Notes under the pieces: model-generated | Seen by the model: only the letters and a program-made list of their open reading frames with translations | Told to the model about the DNA's origin: nothing | Databases searched by the model: none | Position numbers and translations under genes: made by a program | Source: Oerskovia merdavium | GTDB taxonomy: Bacteria; Actinomycetota; Actinomycetes; Actinomycetales; Cellulomonadaceae | Direction: 5' to 3' | Assembly: GCF_014836755.1 (NCBI RefSeq) | Contig: NZ_JACSQF010000011.1 | Coordinates: 129,230-172,009, forward strand | DNA: 42,780 bases | Shown here: positions 1 through 7,921 of the stretch, piece after piece | How positions within the stretch are numbered: the first letter of the stretch is position 1 | Layout: each line of letters opens with the position of its first letter

Positions 1-23
1 GGGGGCCCCCCCCCCACGAGCGC

Positions 24-67
24 GGCCCGGTGCGGTCCCACGGAGATCCGTCGGACCGCACCGGGCC
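24..67 (-). terminator. Strong hairpin terminator downstream of adhP
   Basis: A perfect 15-bp inverted repeat (arms 24-38 and 53-67, GGCCCGGTGCGGTCC) encloses a second nested 5-bp hairpin (ACGGA-GA-TCCGT, 40-51). It lies 57 nt past the adhP stop codon on the minus strand. There is no U-tract, as is common in high-GC actinobacteria. It probably ends adhP transcription and may work in both directions. Confidence 0.75.
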
Positions 68-123
68 TCATGACCGGACAGGTGGTGGTCAGGGCCCGGG
101 CAGGCGGCCCCGCGAGAGCCTCG

Positions 124-1155
124 TCAGGAGTGCATGTCCATGACGACGCGGCCGTCGATCTTGCCCGCCTCCATCTCGCTGAAGATGTCGTTGATGTCGC
201 TCAACGGGCGCACGGTGTACGTCGGGTTGACCTTCCCGCGGGCGAAGAAGTCGAGCGCCTCGGCCATGTCCTTGCGCGTCCCGACGATCGAGCCGCGGAC
301 CGTGAGGCCGAACAGGACGGTCGTGAAGATGTCGAGCGGGAACTTCTCGGGCGGCAGCCCGACGAGGGCGACCGTGCCACCGCGGCGCAGCGCACCGACG
401 GCCTGCGGGAAGGCGTGGGCGTTGACCGCGGTCACGAGCGCGCCGTGCACGCCGCCCCCGGTCTTCTCCTGGAGCTCGGCCGCAGGGTCTGCCGAGGTGG
501 CCGCGTTGACCGTGACCTCGGCGCCGTGCTTGCGGGCCAGGGCCAGCTTCTCGTCGTCCACGTCGACCGCGGCGACGCGGCGCCCCATGGCCACGGCGTA
601 CTGGACCGCGATGTGCCCCAGGCCGCCGATGCCCGAGATCAGGACCCACTCGCCGGGCTTCGTGTCCGTCTGCTTGAGGCCCTTGTAGACCGTGACTCCC
701 GCGCACAGGATGGGGCCGACGGCCGCGTCCTCGACGCCCTCGGGGATGATCGGGGCGTAGCGCGAGTCGACCAGCATGTACTGGCCGAACGAGCCGTCGA
801 CCGAGTACCCGCCGTTCTTCTGCTGGGGGCAGAGCGTCTCCCACCCGGTCTCGCAGTACTCGCACTCGCCGCACGCGCTCCACAGCCAGGCGTTGCCGAC
901 CTTGTCGCCGACCTTGACGCGGGTGACCTGGTCGCCGACCGCGACCACGGTCCCGACGCCCTCGTGCCCGGGGACGAACGGGGGGCTGGGCTTGACGGGC
1001 CAGTCGCCGTGGGCGGCGTGCAGGTCGGTGTGACACACGCCCGTGTAGTCGACCTTGACGAGTGCTTCGTGGGGTCCGGGGGTGGGGACCTCGATCTCGT
1101 CGATCGTGAGCGGCTCGGCGAACGTGTGGACGACGGCTGCCTTCATGGTGCTCAT
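124..1155 (-). CDS. adhP: Zinc-dependent alcohol dehydrogenase, AdhP type
   Basis: Predicted cytosolic NAD-dependent, zinc-containing alcohol dehydrogenase (primary alcohol/aldehyde interconversion), 343 aa, the usual length for the AdhP/AdhA family. Catalytic zinc ligands are visible as Cys41 (GVCHTD), His64-Glu65 (GHEGVG) and Cys151. The structural zinc site is the four-cysteine lobe at residues 95-109 (CGECEYC...LC), and the Rossmann motif GIGGLG is at 175-180. The ATG at 1155 is chosen because GGAGGAG precedes it at good spacing; the open frame continues to 1326 but that part has no family similarity. A perfect TGTGA-N6-TCACA palindrome lies upstream (1311-1328), suggesting cAMP-receptor-type control. 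A strong hairpin follows the stop. Confidence 0.95.
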   Translation of the reverse strand: MSTMKAAVVHTFAEPLTIDEIEVPTPGPHEALVKVDYTGVCHTDLHAAHGDWPVKPSPPFVPGHEGVGTVVAVGDQVTRVKVGDKVGNAWLWSACGECEYCETGWETLCPQQKNGGYSVDGSFGQYMLVDSRYAPIIPEGVEDAAVGPILCAGVTVYKGLKQTDTKPGEWVLISGIGGLGHIAVQYAVAMGRRVAAVDVDDEKLALARKHGAEVTVNAATSADPAAELQEKTGGGVHGALVTAVNAHAFPQAVGALRRGGTVALVGLPPEKFPLDIFTTVLFGLTVRGSIVGTRKDMAEALDFFARGKVNPTYTVRPLSDINDIFSEMEAGKIDGRVVMDMHS

Positions 1156-1310
1156 GGCTCTCCTCCAGGAGCGGACACCGGGCGGGGTCCACCCGCGGGT
1201 CGACGGGTGCGACGGGACGCGCTCCGCGTCCTGTGGTGTCCGACGACTCGACCGTAACCGAGGGGGCGGAGGGGCGCCCGTCCAGCGTCGGACAGAAAGG
1301 ACGAACTCCG

Positions 1311-1328
1311 TTGTGAAAACTGTCACAA
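1311..1328. promoter_or_regulatory. CRP/GlxR-type palindrome upstream of adhP
   Basis: The perfect inverted repeat TTGTGA-AAACTG-TCACAA matches the TGTGA-N6-TCACA consensus of CRP-family regulators. It lies about 155 bp upstream of the adhP ATG. A -10-like TACGGT on the minus strand (1256-1251) would put the site centre near -75. In Corynebacterium glutamicum adhA is known to be controlled by the CRP homologue GlxR, so this site is a reasonable candidate for the same role. The start-site position is inferred. Confidence 0.55.
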
Positions 1329-1344
1329 GCGATGTCTGCGCAGG

Positions 1345-1824
1345 TCAGGGGGTGCTTCTGGACCGCCCCGTCGCCCGGCGGCGCTCGACCACGAGCGCCA
1401 GCAGCGCACCGACGAGCGCGACCCACTCGCTGACGGCCGCCGTGACCTGCTGGACCCCGCCGGCCGTCTCGTTCACGCTGAAGAACCCGACCGTCGTCGA
1501 GAGGTAGAACGCGCCGAGCGTCGCGACCGAGAACCCGATCGCCCCCAGCAGCGGCAGCCAGTGGCGCCAGACCAGCACGAGCAGACCGAGCACGAACCCC
1601 GCGACCGCGTTGAGCAGGAACAGCGGTCCGACGACCTCGATGTCCTGGTACCCCTGGACGTAGAGGAACAGGTGGACGTCGGCCGAGAGCAGCAGCCCCG
1701 CGGCCGTCACGCCGCGCAGCAGCCACGCGCCGCGCGGCAGCGGCGGGGGCACGGGCGGCGTGCCCGACGGCGGGGATCCCCCCGGGCTCGAGCCTGCGGC
1801 GGGCGGGGGTTCGGACGCGGCCAT
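1345..1824 (-). CDS. Four-helix integral membrane protein, unknown function
   Basis: A 159-aa protein with a Pro/Ser/Gly-rich cytosolic N-terminus (about residues 1-25) followed by four hydrophobic segments (around [59 protein letters not shown] and [16 protein letters not shown]) and a basic C-terminal tail. I do not recognise a named family. The ATG at 1824 is preceded by GGAG at 7-nt spacing; the frame stays open further upstream but without a ribosome site. It is divergent from the Rieske gene and shares a 131-bp intergenic region with it. A link to redox metabolism is suggested only by that neighbour. Confidence 0.7.
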   Translation of the reverse strand: MAASEPPPAAGSSPGGSPPSGTPPVPPPLPRGAWLLRGVTAAGLLLSADVHLFLYVQGYQDIEVVGPLFLLNAVAGFVLGLLVLVWRHWLPLLGAIGFSVATLGAFYLSTTVGFFSVNETAGGVQQVTAAVSEWVALVGALLALVVERRRATGRSRSTP

Positions 1825-1908
1825 GGGGTGCTCCGAGTGCTCTGGTGCGGGTGGGCGGGATGCCCGGACGGGACGTCGCGCGCTCGCGCGTGGCGCCGGG
1901 CCCGATGC

Positions 1909-1918
1909 TTCAATTGAA
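1909..1918. promoter_or_regulatory. Palindrome TTCAATTGAA in divergent promoter region
   Basis: A perfect 10-bp AT-rich palindrome lies in an otherwise GC-rich divergent intergenic region (1825-1955), 38 bp upstream of the Rieske start. Its TTGAA core resembles MarR-family operators. It could control either or both flanking genes. It is short, so chance occurrence is possible. Confidence 0.3.
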
Positions 1919-1955
1919 AGACTTCTCGACCCCGGACGCACGGCGGAGGGTGACC

Positions 1956-2567
1956 ATGAGGACCTCGACCACGCAGGCGACCTCTCTCGCGACGCAGGCG
2001 GGGGCGCCCGCCACCACGCCGGCGACCACGCCGGCCAGGGCGCCCGGCCCGGAGCGGCCGCCCACGGCCGCTCCGCCGACAGCTAGCCCGGCTCCTGCTC
2101 GGAACGTCGGCCGTCCGGCGTGCGACCTCCTCTCGCGGCGCTCGCTCCTCGTGTCGGCGGGAGCGGGCGCAGGCGCCCTGGTGCTCGCGGCCTGCTCGGG
2201 CGGCGGGGGCGGGGGCGGTACTACCGGGACCACGGGCGGGGGCAGCGGGACGAGCGGGACGGCAGCCGCGCCGTCGGGCACCGTGGTCACCGCCACGGGC
2301 GACGTGCCCGTGGGCGGTGCCGTGTCGGTCCAGGTCGACGGTGCGCCCTACCTCGTGACCCAGCCCGAGGAGGGGACGTTCGAGGCCTTCAGCGCGATCT
2401 GCACGCACCAGGGCTGCACGGTCGCGCCGGGAGACGGCGAGCTCGACTGCCCGTGCCACGGTTCCCGCTTCGACCTGAGCACGGGCGACGTGATCGCCGG
2501 CCCGGCGCCCACGCCCCTGCCCCGCCTCGCCGTCACGGTGAGCGGCACAGACGTCGTCACCGCCTGA
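1956..2567 (+). CDS. Rieske [2Fe-2S] protein with Tat-type lipoprotein signal
   Basis: A 203-aa exported iron-sulfur protein. Residues 60-80 form a twin-arginine signal ([16 protein letters not shown]) ending in a lipobox LAAC with Cys80, so a membrane-anchored extracytoplasmic protein is predicted. A Gly/Thr/Ser linker (81-106) precedes the Rieske domain. Cluster ligands are Cys149-x-His151 and Cys165-x2-His168, with Cys154 and Cys167 placed for the structural disulfide. The ATG at 1956 has GGAGG six nt upstream. The roughly 58-residue region before the twin arginines is unusually long and Ala/Thr/Pro-rich. There is no qcrA/qcrB neighbourhood, so this is a stand-alone Rieske protein; its redox partner is unknown. 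Confidence 0.9.
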   Translation: MRTSTTQATSLATQAGAPATTPATTPARAPGPERPPTAAPPTASPAPARNVGRPACDLLSRRSLLVSAGAGAGALVLAACSGGGGGGGTTGTTGGGSGTSGTAAAPSGTVVTATGDVPVGGAVSVQVDGAPYLVTQPEEGTFEAFSAICTHQGCTVAPGDGELDCPCHGSRFDLSTGDVIAGPAPTPLPRLAVTVSGTDVVTA

Positions 2568-2579
2568 CGTGCTCACGGC

Positions 2580-2643
2580 GTGGTCGCGCCGTCGGCTCAC
2601 TGCGTAGTCACGCCGTCGGCTCACTGCACGGTCGCGCCGTCGG
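2580..2643. repeat. 24-bp tandem repeat, 2.7 copies
   Basis: Two 24-bp copies (2580-2603 and 2604-2627, sharing CGCCGTCGGCTCACTGC apart from a few substitutions) and a partial third (2628-2643) sit between the Rieske stop and hisC. Each contains GTCGCGCCGTCGG or a close variant. It may be a slippage product, or a transcript end or protein-binding array; I assign no function. Confidence 0.75.
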
Positions 2644-2723
2644 ACGACCGTCGGCACCGCCCGCGGCGGGCAGGTCCACCGACCGCCTGCCGGACGTCCA
2701 CCCGTCCGGCACGGACGGCTTCG

Positions 2724-2729
2724 TAGACT
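2724..2729 (+). promoter_or_regulatory. -10 element (TAGACT) of a leaderless hisC promoter
   Basis: TAGACT ends 6 nt before the hisC GTG, so transcription would start at the start codon itself. No Shine-Dalgarno sequence is present in the preceding 20 nt, and the -35 region is weak. The arrangement fits leaderless translation, which is frequent in actinobacteria. The start site is inferred. Confidence 0.5.
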
Positions 2730-2735
2730 GTCCTG

Positions 2736-3962
2736 GTGACCACTCCTCTTCTCGAGTCCCCGGACGACGCACCCCGGGCGGGTGCCTCCATCTCGCAGGC
2801 CCGCACGCACGCCGTGGCGCAGGTGCGCCTCCCGGTGCGACCCGAGCACGCGGGGATCGAGCCGTACGGGGCCCCGCAGCTCGACGTGCCCGTTCTGCTC
2901 AACGTCAACGAGAACCCCTACGCGCCCTCGGCCGAGGTCGTGGCGACCATCGCCGCGGACGTCGCCGAGGCCGCTGCCACGCTCAACCGTTACCCCGACC
3001 GCGACTTCCTCGGCCTGCGCCAGGACCTCGCCGACTACCTCGCGGGGGAGTCGGGCGTGCGCGTCGCCCCCGAGCAGGTCTGGGCCGCGAACGGCTCCAA
3101 CGAGGTCATGCTCCACCTGCTCCAGGCCTTCGGCGGACCCGGGCGCACCGCGCTGTCGTTCGCGCCGACCTACTCGATGTACCCCGAGTACGCCCGCGAC
3201 ACCTCGACCGCCTGGGTGACGGGGCGGCGTGCGGAGGACTTCACGCTCGACCCCGAGGCCGCGCGCGCAGCGATCGTCGCGCACGCCCCCTCGGTGATCC
3301 TCCTGGCCAGCCCCAACAACCCGACGGGTACGGCCCTGACACGCGAGGTCGTCGAGGCCGTGTGCGAGGCGGCGCTCGCGGTCACCCCGCACGGCGCCGA
3401 GCCGGGGACCTCGGCCGTCGTCGTGGTCGACGAGGCCTACGGAGAGTTCCGCCGCGCGGGCGTCCCCTCGGCGCTCGAGCTGCTCGAGCGCTACCCCAAC
3501 CTCGCGGTCTCGCGCACCATGTCCAAGGCGTTCGCGCTCGCGGGTGCACGCGTCGGCTACCTCGCCGCGTCGACCACGCTGGTCGACGCGCTGCGCGTCG
3601 TGCGCCTGCCGTACCACCTGTCGGCGGCGACCCAGGCGGTCGCGCGCGCTGCCCTCAAGCACTCGTCCTCGCTGCTGGCCCAGGTCGACGCGCTGCGGGC
3701 CGAGCGGGACGCGACCGTGACCTGGCTGCGGGCCCAGCGCCCCGCGGCCCTGGGCGGCGCCCCGCTGCAGGTCGCCGACTCGGACGCGAACTTCGTCCTG
3801 TTCGGTACCTTCCCGGACCGCCACGCGGTCTGGCAGGGCCTGTTGGATCGAGGCGTCCTCATCCGGGAGACTGGTCCCGAAGGTTGGCTGCGGGTGTCGA
3901 TCGGCACACCGCAGGAGATGACGGCGTTCAAGGACGCCCTGGTGGAGGTGGCAGGACTGTGA
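2736..3962 (+). CDS. hisC: Histidinol-phosphate aminotransferase
   Basis: PLP-dependent aminotransferase converting imidazole acetol-phosphate and glutamate to histidinol-phosphate; 408 aa. The N-terminal substrate region [18 protein letters not shown] (119-123), SPNNPTGT (192-199), DEAY (232-235), the PLP lysine Lys264 in [12 protein letters not shown] and Arg272 (GARVGY) are all present. The GTG start at 2736 is directly behind a -10 box and without an RBS, so a leaderless mRNA is likely. It is the first gene of a his operon and overlaps hisB by 4 nt (GTGA). hisD, which precedes hisC in many actinobacteria, is absent; a Rieske gene lies upstream instead. Confidence 0.96.
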   Translation: MTTPLLESPDDAPRAGASISQARTHAVAQVRLPVRPEHAGIEPYGAPQLDVPVLLNVNENPYAPSAEVVATIAADVAEAAATLNRYPDRDFLGLRQDLADYLAGESGVRVAPEQVWAANGSNEVMLHLLQAFGGPGRTALSFAPTYSMYPEYARDTSTAWVTGRRAEDFTLDPEAARAAIVAHAPSVILLASPNNPTGTALTREVVEAVCEAALAVTPHGAEPGTSAVVVVDEAYGEFRRAGVPSALELLERYPNLAVSRTMSKAFALAGARVGYLAASTTLVDALRVVRLPYHLSAATQAVARAALKHSSSLLAQVDALRAERDATVTWLRAQRPAALGGAPLQVADSDANFVLFGTFPDRHAVWQGLLDRGVLIRETGPEGWLRVSIGTPQEMTAFKDALVEVAGL

Positions 3963-4558
3963 AGCGCACCGCGCGCATCGAGCGCGCGACGTCGGAGTCG
4001 AGCGTGCTCGTCGAGCTGGACCTCGACGGGACCGGGAAGACGGACATCTCGACGACCGTCCCGTTCTACGACCACATGCTGACGGCCCTCGGCAAGCACT
4101 CGCTCATCGACCTCACGGTCCGGGCCACGGGCGACACGCACATCGACGCGCACCACACGGTCGAGGACGTCGCGATCACGATCGGCGAGGCGCTCAAGAT
4201 CGCGCTCGGCGACAAGGCGGGCATCTCCCGCTTCGGCGACGCCATGGTGCCGCTCGACGAGGCGCTCGCGCTCGCGGTCGTCGACGTCTCGGGCCGCCCG
4301 TACCTCGTGCACGAGGGCGAGCCCGCAGGCCAGGAGTACCACCTGATCGGCGGGCACTTCACGGGGTCGCTCACGCGCCACGTGCTCGAGTCGATCGCGC
4401 ACCACGCCGCGATCTGCATCCACGTGCGCGTGCTCTCGGGCCGCGACCCCCACCACATCGTGGAGGCGCAGTTCAAGGCCCTCGCCCGTGCGCTGCGCTT
4501 CGCCGTGGCGCCCGACGCCCGGGTCGACGGCATCCCGTCGACCAAGGGCGCGTTGTGA
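3959..4558 (+). CDS. hisB: Imidazoleglycerol-phosphate dehydratase
   Basis: Monofunctional IGP dehydratase (imidazole glycerol phosphate to imidazole acetol phosphate), 199 aa, standard length for the form without the N-terminal phosphatase domain. The two metal-binding histidine repeats are visible: [11 protein letters not shown] in the first half and [17 protein letters not shown] in the second, plus FYDHML near the N-terminus. The GTG at 3959 overlaps the hisC TGA (GTGA), which implies translational coupling. Its own stop overlaps the GTG of the next, unknown gene in the same way. Confidence 0.96.
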   Translation: MKRTARIERATSESSVLVELDLDGTGKTDISTTVPFYDHMLTALGKHSLIDLTVRATGDTHIDAHHTVEDVAITIGEALKIALGDKAGISRFGDAMVPLDEALALAVVDVSGRPYLVHEGEPAGQEYHLIGGHFTGSLTRHVLESIAHHAAICIHVRVLSGRDPHHIVEAQFKALARALRFAVAPDARVDGIPSTKGAL

Positions 4559-5193
4559 GCCCCGCGCCCACGAACCCCGCACAGCCCGACGGGTCCGAGG
4601 GCGGCCACGAGCCCAGCCACGGACCCGTCGACCAGCCCCGCGGCGACCACACGCCGCGGACGACCGAGACGGACGACATGACCACCCCGCAGAACCCCGA
4701 AGAGCCCGAGCTGGACCTGGTGATCCCGGACGACATCTCGAGCCTGCTCTCCCCGTCCTCCGACCCCGAGCTCGCGGTCCTCGTGACCCAGATCGCGGGT
4801 GCCGAGCCCCTGGCAGCCGCCTGCTCGCTCGCGCAGCTCGAGATCGACGCCGTGCCCACCGAGATCGGTGCGCTGGCGGTCCTGCGCGACCTGTCGGGCG
4901 ACGCGCCGCAGCGTGCCGCGGCCGCCGTCTCGACCCTCGTCAAGGGCGTCCCGCTCATCCTGCTCACGCGCCGCGGCGAGCAGCTCAGCGCGACGCGCTG
5001 GCAGGACGGCGTCGAGGGCGACGTGCTCGCCCCGGGGCTCGTGCTCGGCGGTGCGCCCGAGGAGCTCGAGGACCTCGTCACGGGCCAGACGACCGTCGCC
5101 GAGCTCTCGGGAGTCGTCCCGAGCTCGGGGATCTCGCGCTGGAAGGCCATGCGCCTGCTGACGTCGACCGCCCGCAAGGCGCGCAAGAAGTGA
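4555..5193 (+). CDS. Unknown protein encoded inside the his operon, between hisB and hisH
   Basis: A 212-aa soluble protein of unrecognised family. The first 45 residues are acidic, Pro/Gly/His-rich and probably disordered; a mixed alpha/beta-looking core follows ([16 protein letters not shown], then hydrophobic stretches around [15 protein letters not shown] and [14 protein letters not shown]), ending in a basic helix ([17 protein letters not shown]). The GTG at 4555 overlaps the hisB stop and its own TGA overlaps the hisH GTG, so it is coupled on both sides. An ATG at 4678 could give a shorter 171-aa product that omits the disordered part. Position suggests a link to histidine synthesis or its regulation, but this is only inference. 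Confidence 0.85.
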   Translation: MSPAPTNPAQPDGSEGGHEPSHGPVDQPRGDHTPRTTETDDMTTPQNPEEPELDLVIPDDISSLLSPSSDPELAVLVTQIAGAEPLAAACSLAQLEIDAVPTEIGALAVLRDLSGDAPQRAAAAVSTLVKGVPLILLTRRGEQLSATRWQDGVEGDVLAPGLVLGGAPEELEDLVTGQTTVAELSGVVPSSGISRWKAMRLLTSTARKARKK

Positions 5194-5837
5194 GCGTCGG
5201 ACCCGCGGTCGTCGTCCTCGACTACGGCTTCGGCAACGTCCGCTCGGCCGTCCGTGCGCTCGAGCGGGTCGGGGCGCAGGTCGAGCTCACGGCCGACCGG
5301 GCGCGCGCCTCGGAGGCCGACGGGCTCGTCGTCCCGGGCGTGGGCGCGTTCGCTGCCGTCATGGCCGGGCTCAAGGCCGTGCGGGGCGACCAGATCGTCG
5401 AGCGCCGCCTGGCCGGCGGCCGTGCGGTGCTCGGGATCTGCGTCGGCATGCAGGTCATGTTCGACGAGGGCGACGAGCACGGGACCCTCACCGAGGGGCT
5501 CGGCGAGTGGCCCGGCATCGTCGACCGCCTCGACGCGCCCGTCGTCCCGCACATGGGCTGGGACACGGTCCAGGTGCCCGAGGGTTCGGTGCTCTTCGAC
5601 GGCATCGCCGACGAGCGCTTCTACTTCGTGCACTCGTACGCGGCCCGCCGCTTCCCGCTCGGGGTCGACGAGCCCGTGGGGCCCGCGTTCCGCGCCCCGC
5701 TCGTCACCTGGTCCGACCACGGGGGCCCGTTCGTCGCGGCCGTCGAGAACGGCCCGCTGAGCGCGACCCAGTTCCACCCGGAGAAGTCCGGCGACGCCGG
5801 TGCGGCCCTCCTGGAGAACTGGGTCCGCTCGCTCTGA
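5190..5837 (+). CDS. hisH: Imidazole glycerol phosphate synthase, glutaminase subunit
   Basis: Class I glutamine amidotransferase that supplies ammonia to HisF for imidazole glycerol phosphate synthesis; 215 aa. The oxyanion motif PGVGAF (49-54), nucleophile Cys84 in GICVGMQ, and the His196-Glu198 pair in QFHPEKS complete the triad. The GTG at 5190 overlaps the previous stop (GTGA). Its partner hisF is not in this window. A 10-bp hairpin follows the stop, then priA with its own RBS. Confidence 0.96.
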   Translation: MSVGPAVVVLDYGFGNVRSAVRALERVGAQVELTADRARASEADGLVVPGVGAFAAVMAGLKAVRGDQIVERRLAGGRAVLGICVGMQVMFDEGDEHGTLTEGLGEWPGIVDRLDAPVVPHMGWDTVQVPEGSVLFDGIADERFYFVHSYAARRFPLGVDEPVGPAFRAPLVTWSDHGGPFVAAVENGPLSATQFHPEKSGDAGAALLENWVRSL

Positions 5838-5845
5838 ACCGTCCC

Positions 5846-5868
5846 GGGTGGGGTCCACGACCCCGCCC
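5846..5868 (+). terminator. Hairpin between hisH and priA
   Basis: A 10-bp stem (GGGTGGGGTC with GACCCCGCCC, one G-U pair) with a 3-nt loop, followed by a pyrimidine-rich stretch, lies 8 nt after the hisH stop. This is the only non-overlapping junction in the his run. It may be a partial terminator or an mRNA processing or stability element lowering priA relative to hisH. Confidence 0.45.
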
Positions 5869-5919
5869 GACCCTCCCTCTCGTCCATCGTTCTCGTGCAT
5901 TCCCTCGGAAGGACCCCTC

Positions 5920-6651
5920 ATGACCGATCGTCTCGTCCTGCTGCCCGCCGTCGACGTCGCCGCCGGGCAGGCGGTGCGCCTCGTCCAGGGGGAGGCCGGC
6001 TCGGAGACCTCGTACGGCGACCCGCTGTCGGCCGCTCTCGACTGGCAGGCCGGGGGAGCCGAGTGGGTGCACCTCGTCGACCTCGACGCGGCCTTCGGTC
6101 GCGGGTCCAACGCCGAGCTGCTGGCCGACGTCGTCGCGCGCCTCGACGTCAAGGTCGAGCTCTCGGGGGGCATCCGTGACGACGAGTCGCTCGCTCGCGC
6201 CCTGGCGACGGGTTGCTCGCGCGTCAACCTGGGCACGGCCGCCCTCGAGAACCCCGAGTGGACCGCGAAGGTCATCGCCGAGCACGGCGACGCGATCGCC
6301 GTCGGGCTCGACGTGCGCGGCACGACCCTCGCGGCGCGCGGCTGGACCCAGGAGGGCGGTGACCTCTGGGAGGTCCTCGAACGTCTCGACGCGGCCGGTT
6401 GCTCGCGCTACGTCGTGACCGACGTGACCAAGGACGGGACGCTGCGCGGCCCGAACGTCGACCTGCTGCGCGAGGTCGCCTCGCGCACCGACGCGCCCGT
6501 GATCGCCTCGGGCGGGATCTCGAGCCTGGCGGACCTCGAGGCGCTGCGCGCCCTGGTCGGCGAGGGCATCGAGGGTGCGATCGTCGGCAAGGCGCTCTAC
6601 GCGGGTGCCTTCACGCTGCCGCAGGCCCTCGACGTTGCAGGCCGTCCGTGA
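5920..6651 (+). CDS. priA: Phosphoribosyl isomerase PriA (HisA/TrpF)
   Basis: A (beta/alpha)8 isomerase of 243 aa. In actinobacteria this enzyme typically acts on both ProFAR (histidine) and PRA (tryptophan). The catalytic aspartates lie in [18 protein letters not shown] near the N-terminus and [14 protein letters not shown]; the phosphate-binding [13 protein letters not shown] and IASGGISSL loops are present. The [11 protein letters not shown] segment resembles the PriA substrate loop with its tryptophan. The ATG at 5920 has GGAAGGA six nt upstream; the open frame begins earlier but overlaps hisH without an RBS. The TrpF activity is inferred from family. Confidence 0.95.
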   Translation: MTDRLVLLPAVDVAAGQAVRLVQGEAGSETSYGDPLSAALDWQAGGAEWVHLVDLDAAFGRGSNAELLADVVARLDVKVELSGGIRDDESLARALATGCSRVNLGTAALENPEWTAKVIAEHGDAIAVGLDVRGTTLAARGWTQEGGDLWEVLERLDAAGCSRYVVTDVTKDGTLRGPNVDLLREVASRTDAPVIASGGISSLADLEALRALVGEGIEGAIVGKALYAGAFTLPQALDVAGRP

Positions 6652-7430
6652 CCTCGGACCCGCACGCCGGTCACGCCCACGCGTCCGAGCACGGTGCGGC
6701 GCCGCTGTCGAAGGGCAAGGCGCTGCCGCCGTCCTCCGGTTTCTCCGGGGACGACGGCTCGGCCGACCCGGCGCTGACCGCGGTCCTCGCGGCGTTCGTC
6801 GAGGGCGGGGCGAGCCTGACCCAGGTCGTCGCGCAGCTCGGCCGCTCGCGCCTGCTGATCCCGATCCTCGCCGAGCTCGTCACGGCGGGCGAGGGTGAGC
6901 ACGGGCAGAAGGTCGACAAGGAGGCCGCGGCCGGTGTCGTCGCGCTCGAGGCCCCCGACGGCCGGCGTGCGCTCCCGGTGTTCTCGAGCGTCGCGAGCAT
7001 GGCCGCCTGGCGGCCCGACGCTCGCCCGGTTCCCGTGGACGCGCCGCGCGCCGCGCTGTCGGCCGTGAGCGAGGACTGGTCGCTGCTGGTCCTCGACCCG
7101 TCGGGCCCGGTCACGGTCCTGATCCCGCGTCCCGCGGTGTGGGCGCTCGCGCAGGGCAAGGAGTGGGCCCCGGCCGTGGCCGACGGTCAGGTCGTGGAGG
7201 ACGTCGCGGACGCGATCGCGGGCGCGGTCTCGGGAGTCGAGCACGTCGCGGCCGTCCGCGCCGAGACGGGGCGCAGCGCCGAGGTCGCGGTCGTCCTGGC
7301 GATCGACTCGGGCCTGGACCGACGAGGTCTCGACGCGGTCCTGGCCCAGGTCAACACGGCCCTCGCGGGCAGCGACGTGATCTCCGAGCGCGTCGACTCG
7401 CTCGAGCTGCGCATCGGCCGCGCCGACTGA
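6648..7430 (+). CDS. SseB-domain protein
   Basis: A 260-aa cytosolic protein. After a His/Ala-rich N-terminus (1-30), residues about 40-160 resemble the SseB N-terminal domain ([32 protein letters not shown]...[22 protein letters not shown]). The C-terminal part (about 175-255) looks like a second alpha/beta module ending [18 protein letters not shown]. The GTG at 6648 overlaps the priA stop (GTGA). Genes of this family commonly sit between priA and infC in Micrococcales; the molecular role is not known. Its last 80 nt overlap a convergent gene on the minus strand. Confidence 0.88.
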   Translation: MTSDPHAGHAHASEHGAAPLSKGKALPPSSGFSGDDGSADPALTAVLAAFVEGGASLTQVVAQLGRSRLLIPILAELVTAGEGEHGQKVDKEAAAGVVALEAPDGRRALPVFSSVASMAAWRPDARPVPVDAPRAALSAVSEDWSLLVLDPSGPVTVLIPRPAVWALAQGKEWAPAVADGQVVEDVADAIAGAVSGVEHVAAVRAETGRSAEVAVVLAIDSGLDRRGLDAVLAQVNTALAGSDVISERVDSLELRIGRAD

Positions 7431-7911
7431 CCCAGCCGTGCTGCGCCGTCGGGCCTCCTGCGAGCTGCCCGCCGGCGCGGACCGCGCAGCGGCGGCGTCC
7501 CAGGACCCAGCCGCCCACCAGGGCGAGCACCACGGCCACGACCTGACCGCCCAGGACGACCCTGTTGAGGTCGAGCGCGGGGTGCCACCGTGCACCGTCG
7601 GGGCCCACGACGTACACGCCCAGCGGGCGCACGCTCATGCCGTAGCCCCCGCCGCCACCGGCCCCCTCGCCTGCGTCGGGAGCGGCGGCCGCGCCCTCGT
7701 CGCCCGGCTTGCCGACGCCGTCCGCCGAGGATCCGACCCCGTACCCGTAGCCCGTGCCGGTGCCGCCCGACACCTTGGCCACCGGCACCACGAGCGTCCC
7801 GTCGCGCTCGTAGGCCTCACCGAAGACCTTGCGCACCGAGAAGGCGTCGTTCGCCGCTCGCGTGACGAACGTGGGGTCGGGCCGTCCTGCCGTGCTCGCG
7901 TCGTTGCTCAT
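7351..7911 (-). CDS. GerW/YtfJ-like protein with C-terminal membrane helix
   Basis: A 186-aa protein. Residues 1-105 look like the sporulation-protein YtfJ (GerW) family: VFGEAYERDGTLVVPVAKVS, then Gly/Tyr-rich GTGTGYGYG and GGGGGYGMSVRPLGVYVV. A hydrophobic segment (VVAVVLALVGGWVLG) follows, then an Arg-rich tail of about 50 residues overlapping the 3' end of the SseB gene. The tail looks like read-through in the reading frame opposite a real gene, so the natural or ancestral end may be earlier. It is the last gene of a four-gene minus-strand operon, 10 nt after the protease stop, with a weak RBS. The name does not imply that this organism sporulates. Confidence 0.75.
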   Translation of the reverse strand: MSNDASTAGRPDPTFVTRAANDAFSVRKVFGEAYERDGTLVVPVAKVSGGTGTGYGYGVGSSADGVGKPGDEGAAAAPDAGEGAGGGGGYGMSVRPLGVYVVGPDGARWHPALDLNRVVLGGQVVAVVLALVGGWVLGRRRCAVRAGGQLAGGPTAQHGWVSRRGRCAARASRRARRSRRCPRGPC

Positions 7912-7921
7912 GCTTCGCAGC

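Noticed and set aside
1-15. Run of 5 G followed by 10 C at the left edge
   Set aside because: A homopolymer at the window boundary beside the adhP terminator; it could be real or a sequencing artefact, and nothing more can be said.
1156-1326. N-terminal extension of adhP to 1326
   Set aside because: The RBS and family N-terminus place the start at 1155, and the extension would run through the CRP-like promoter site.
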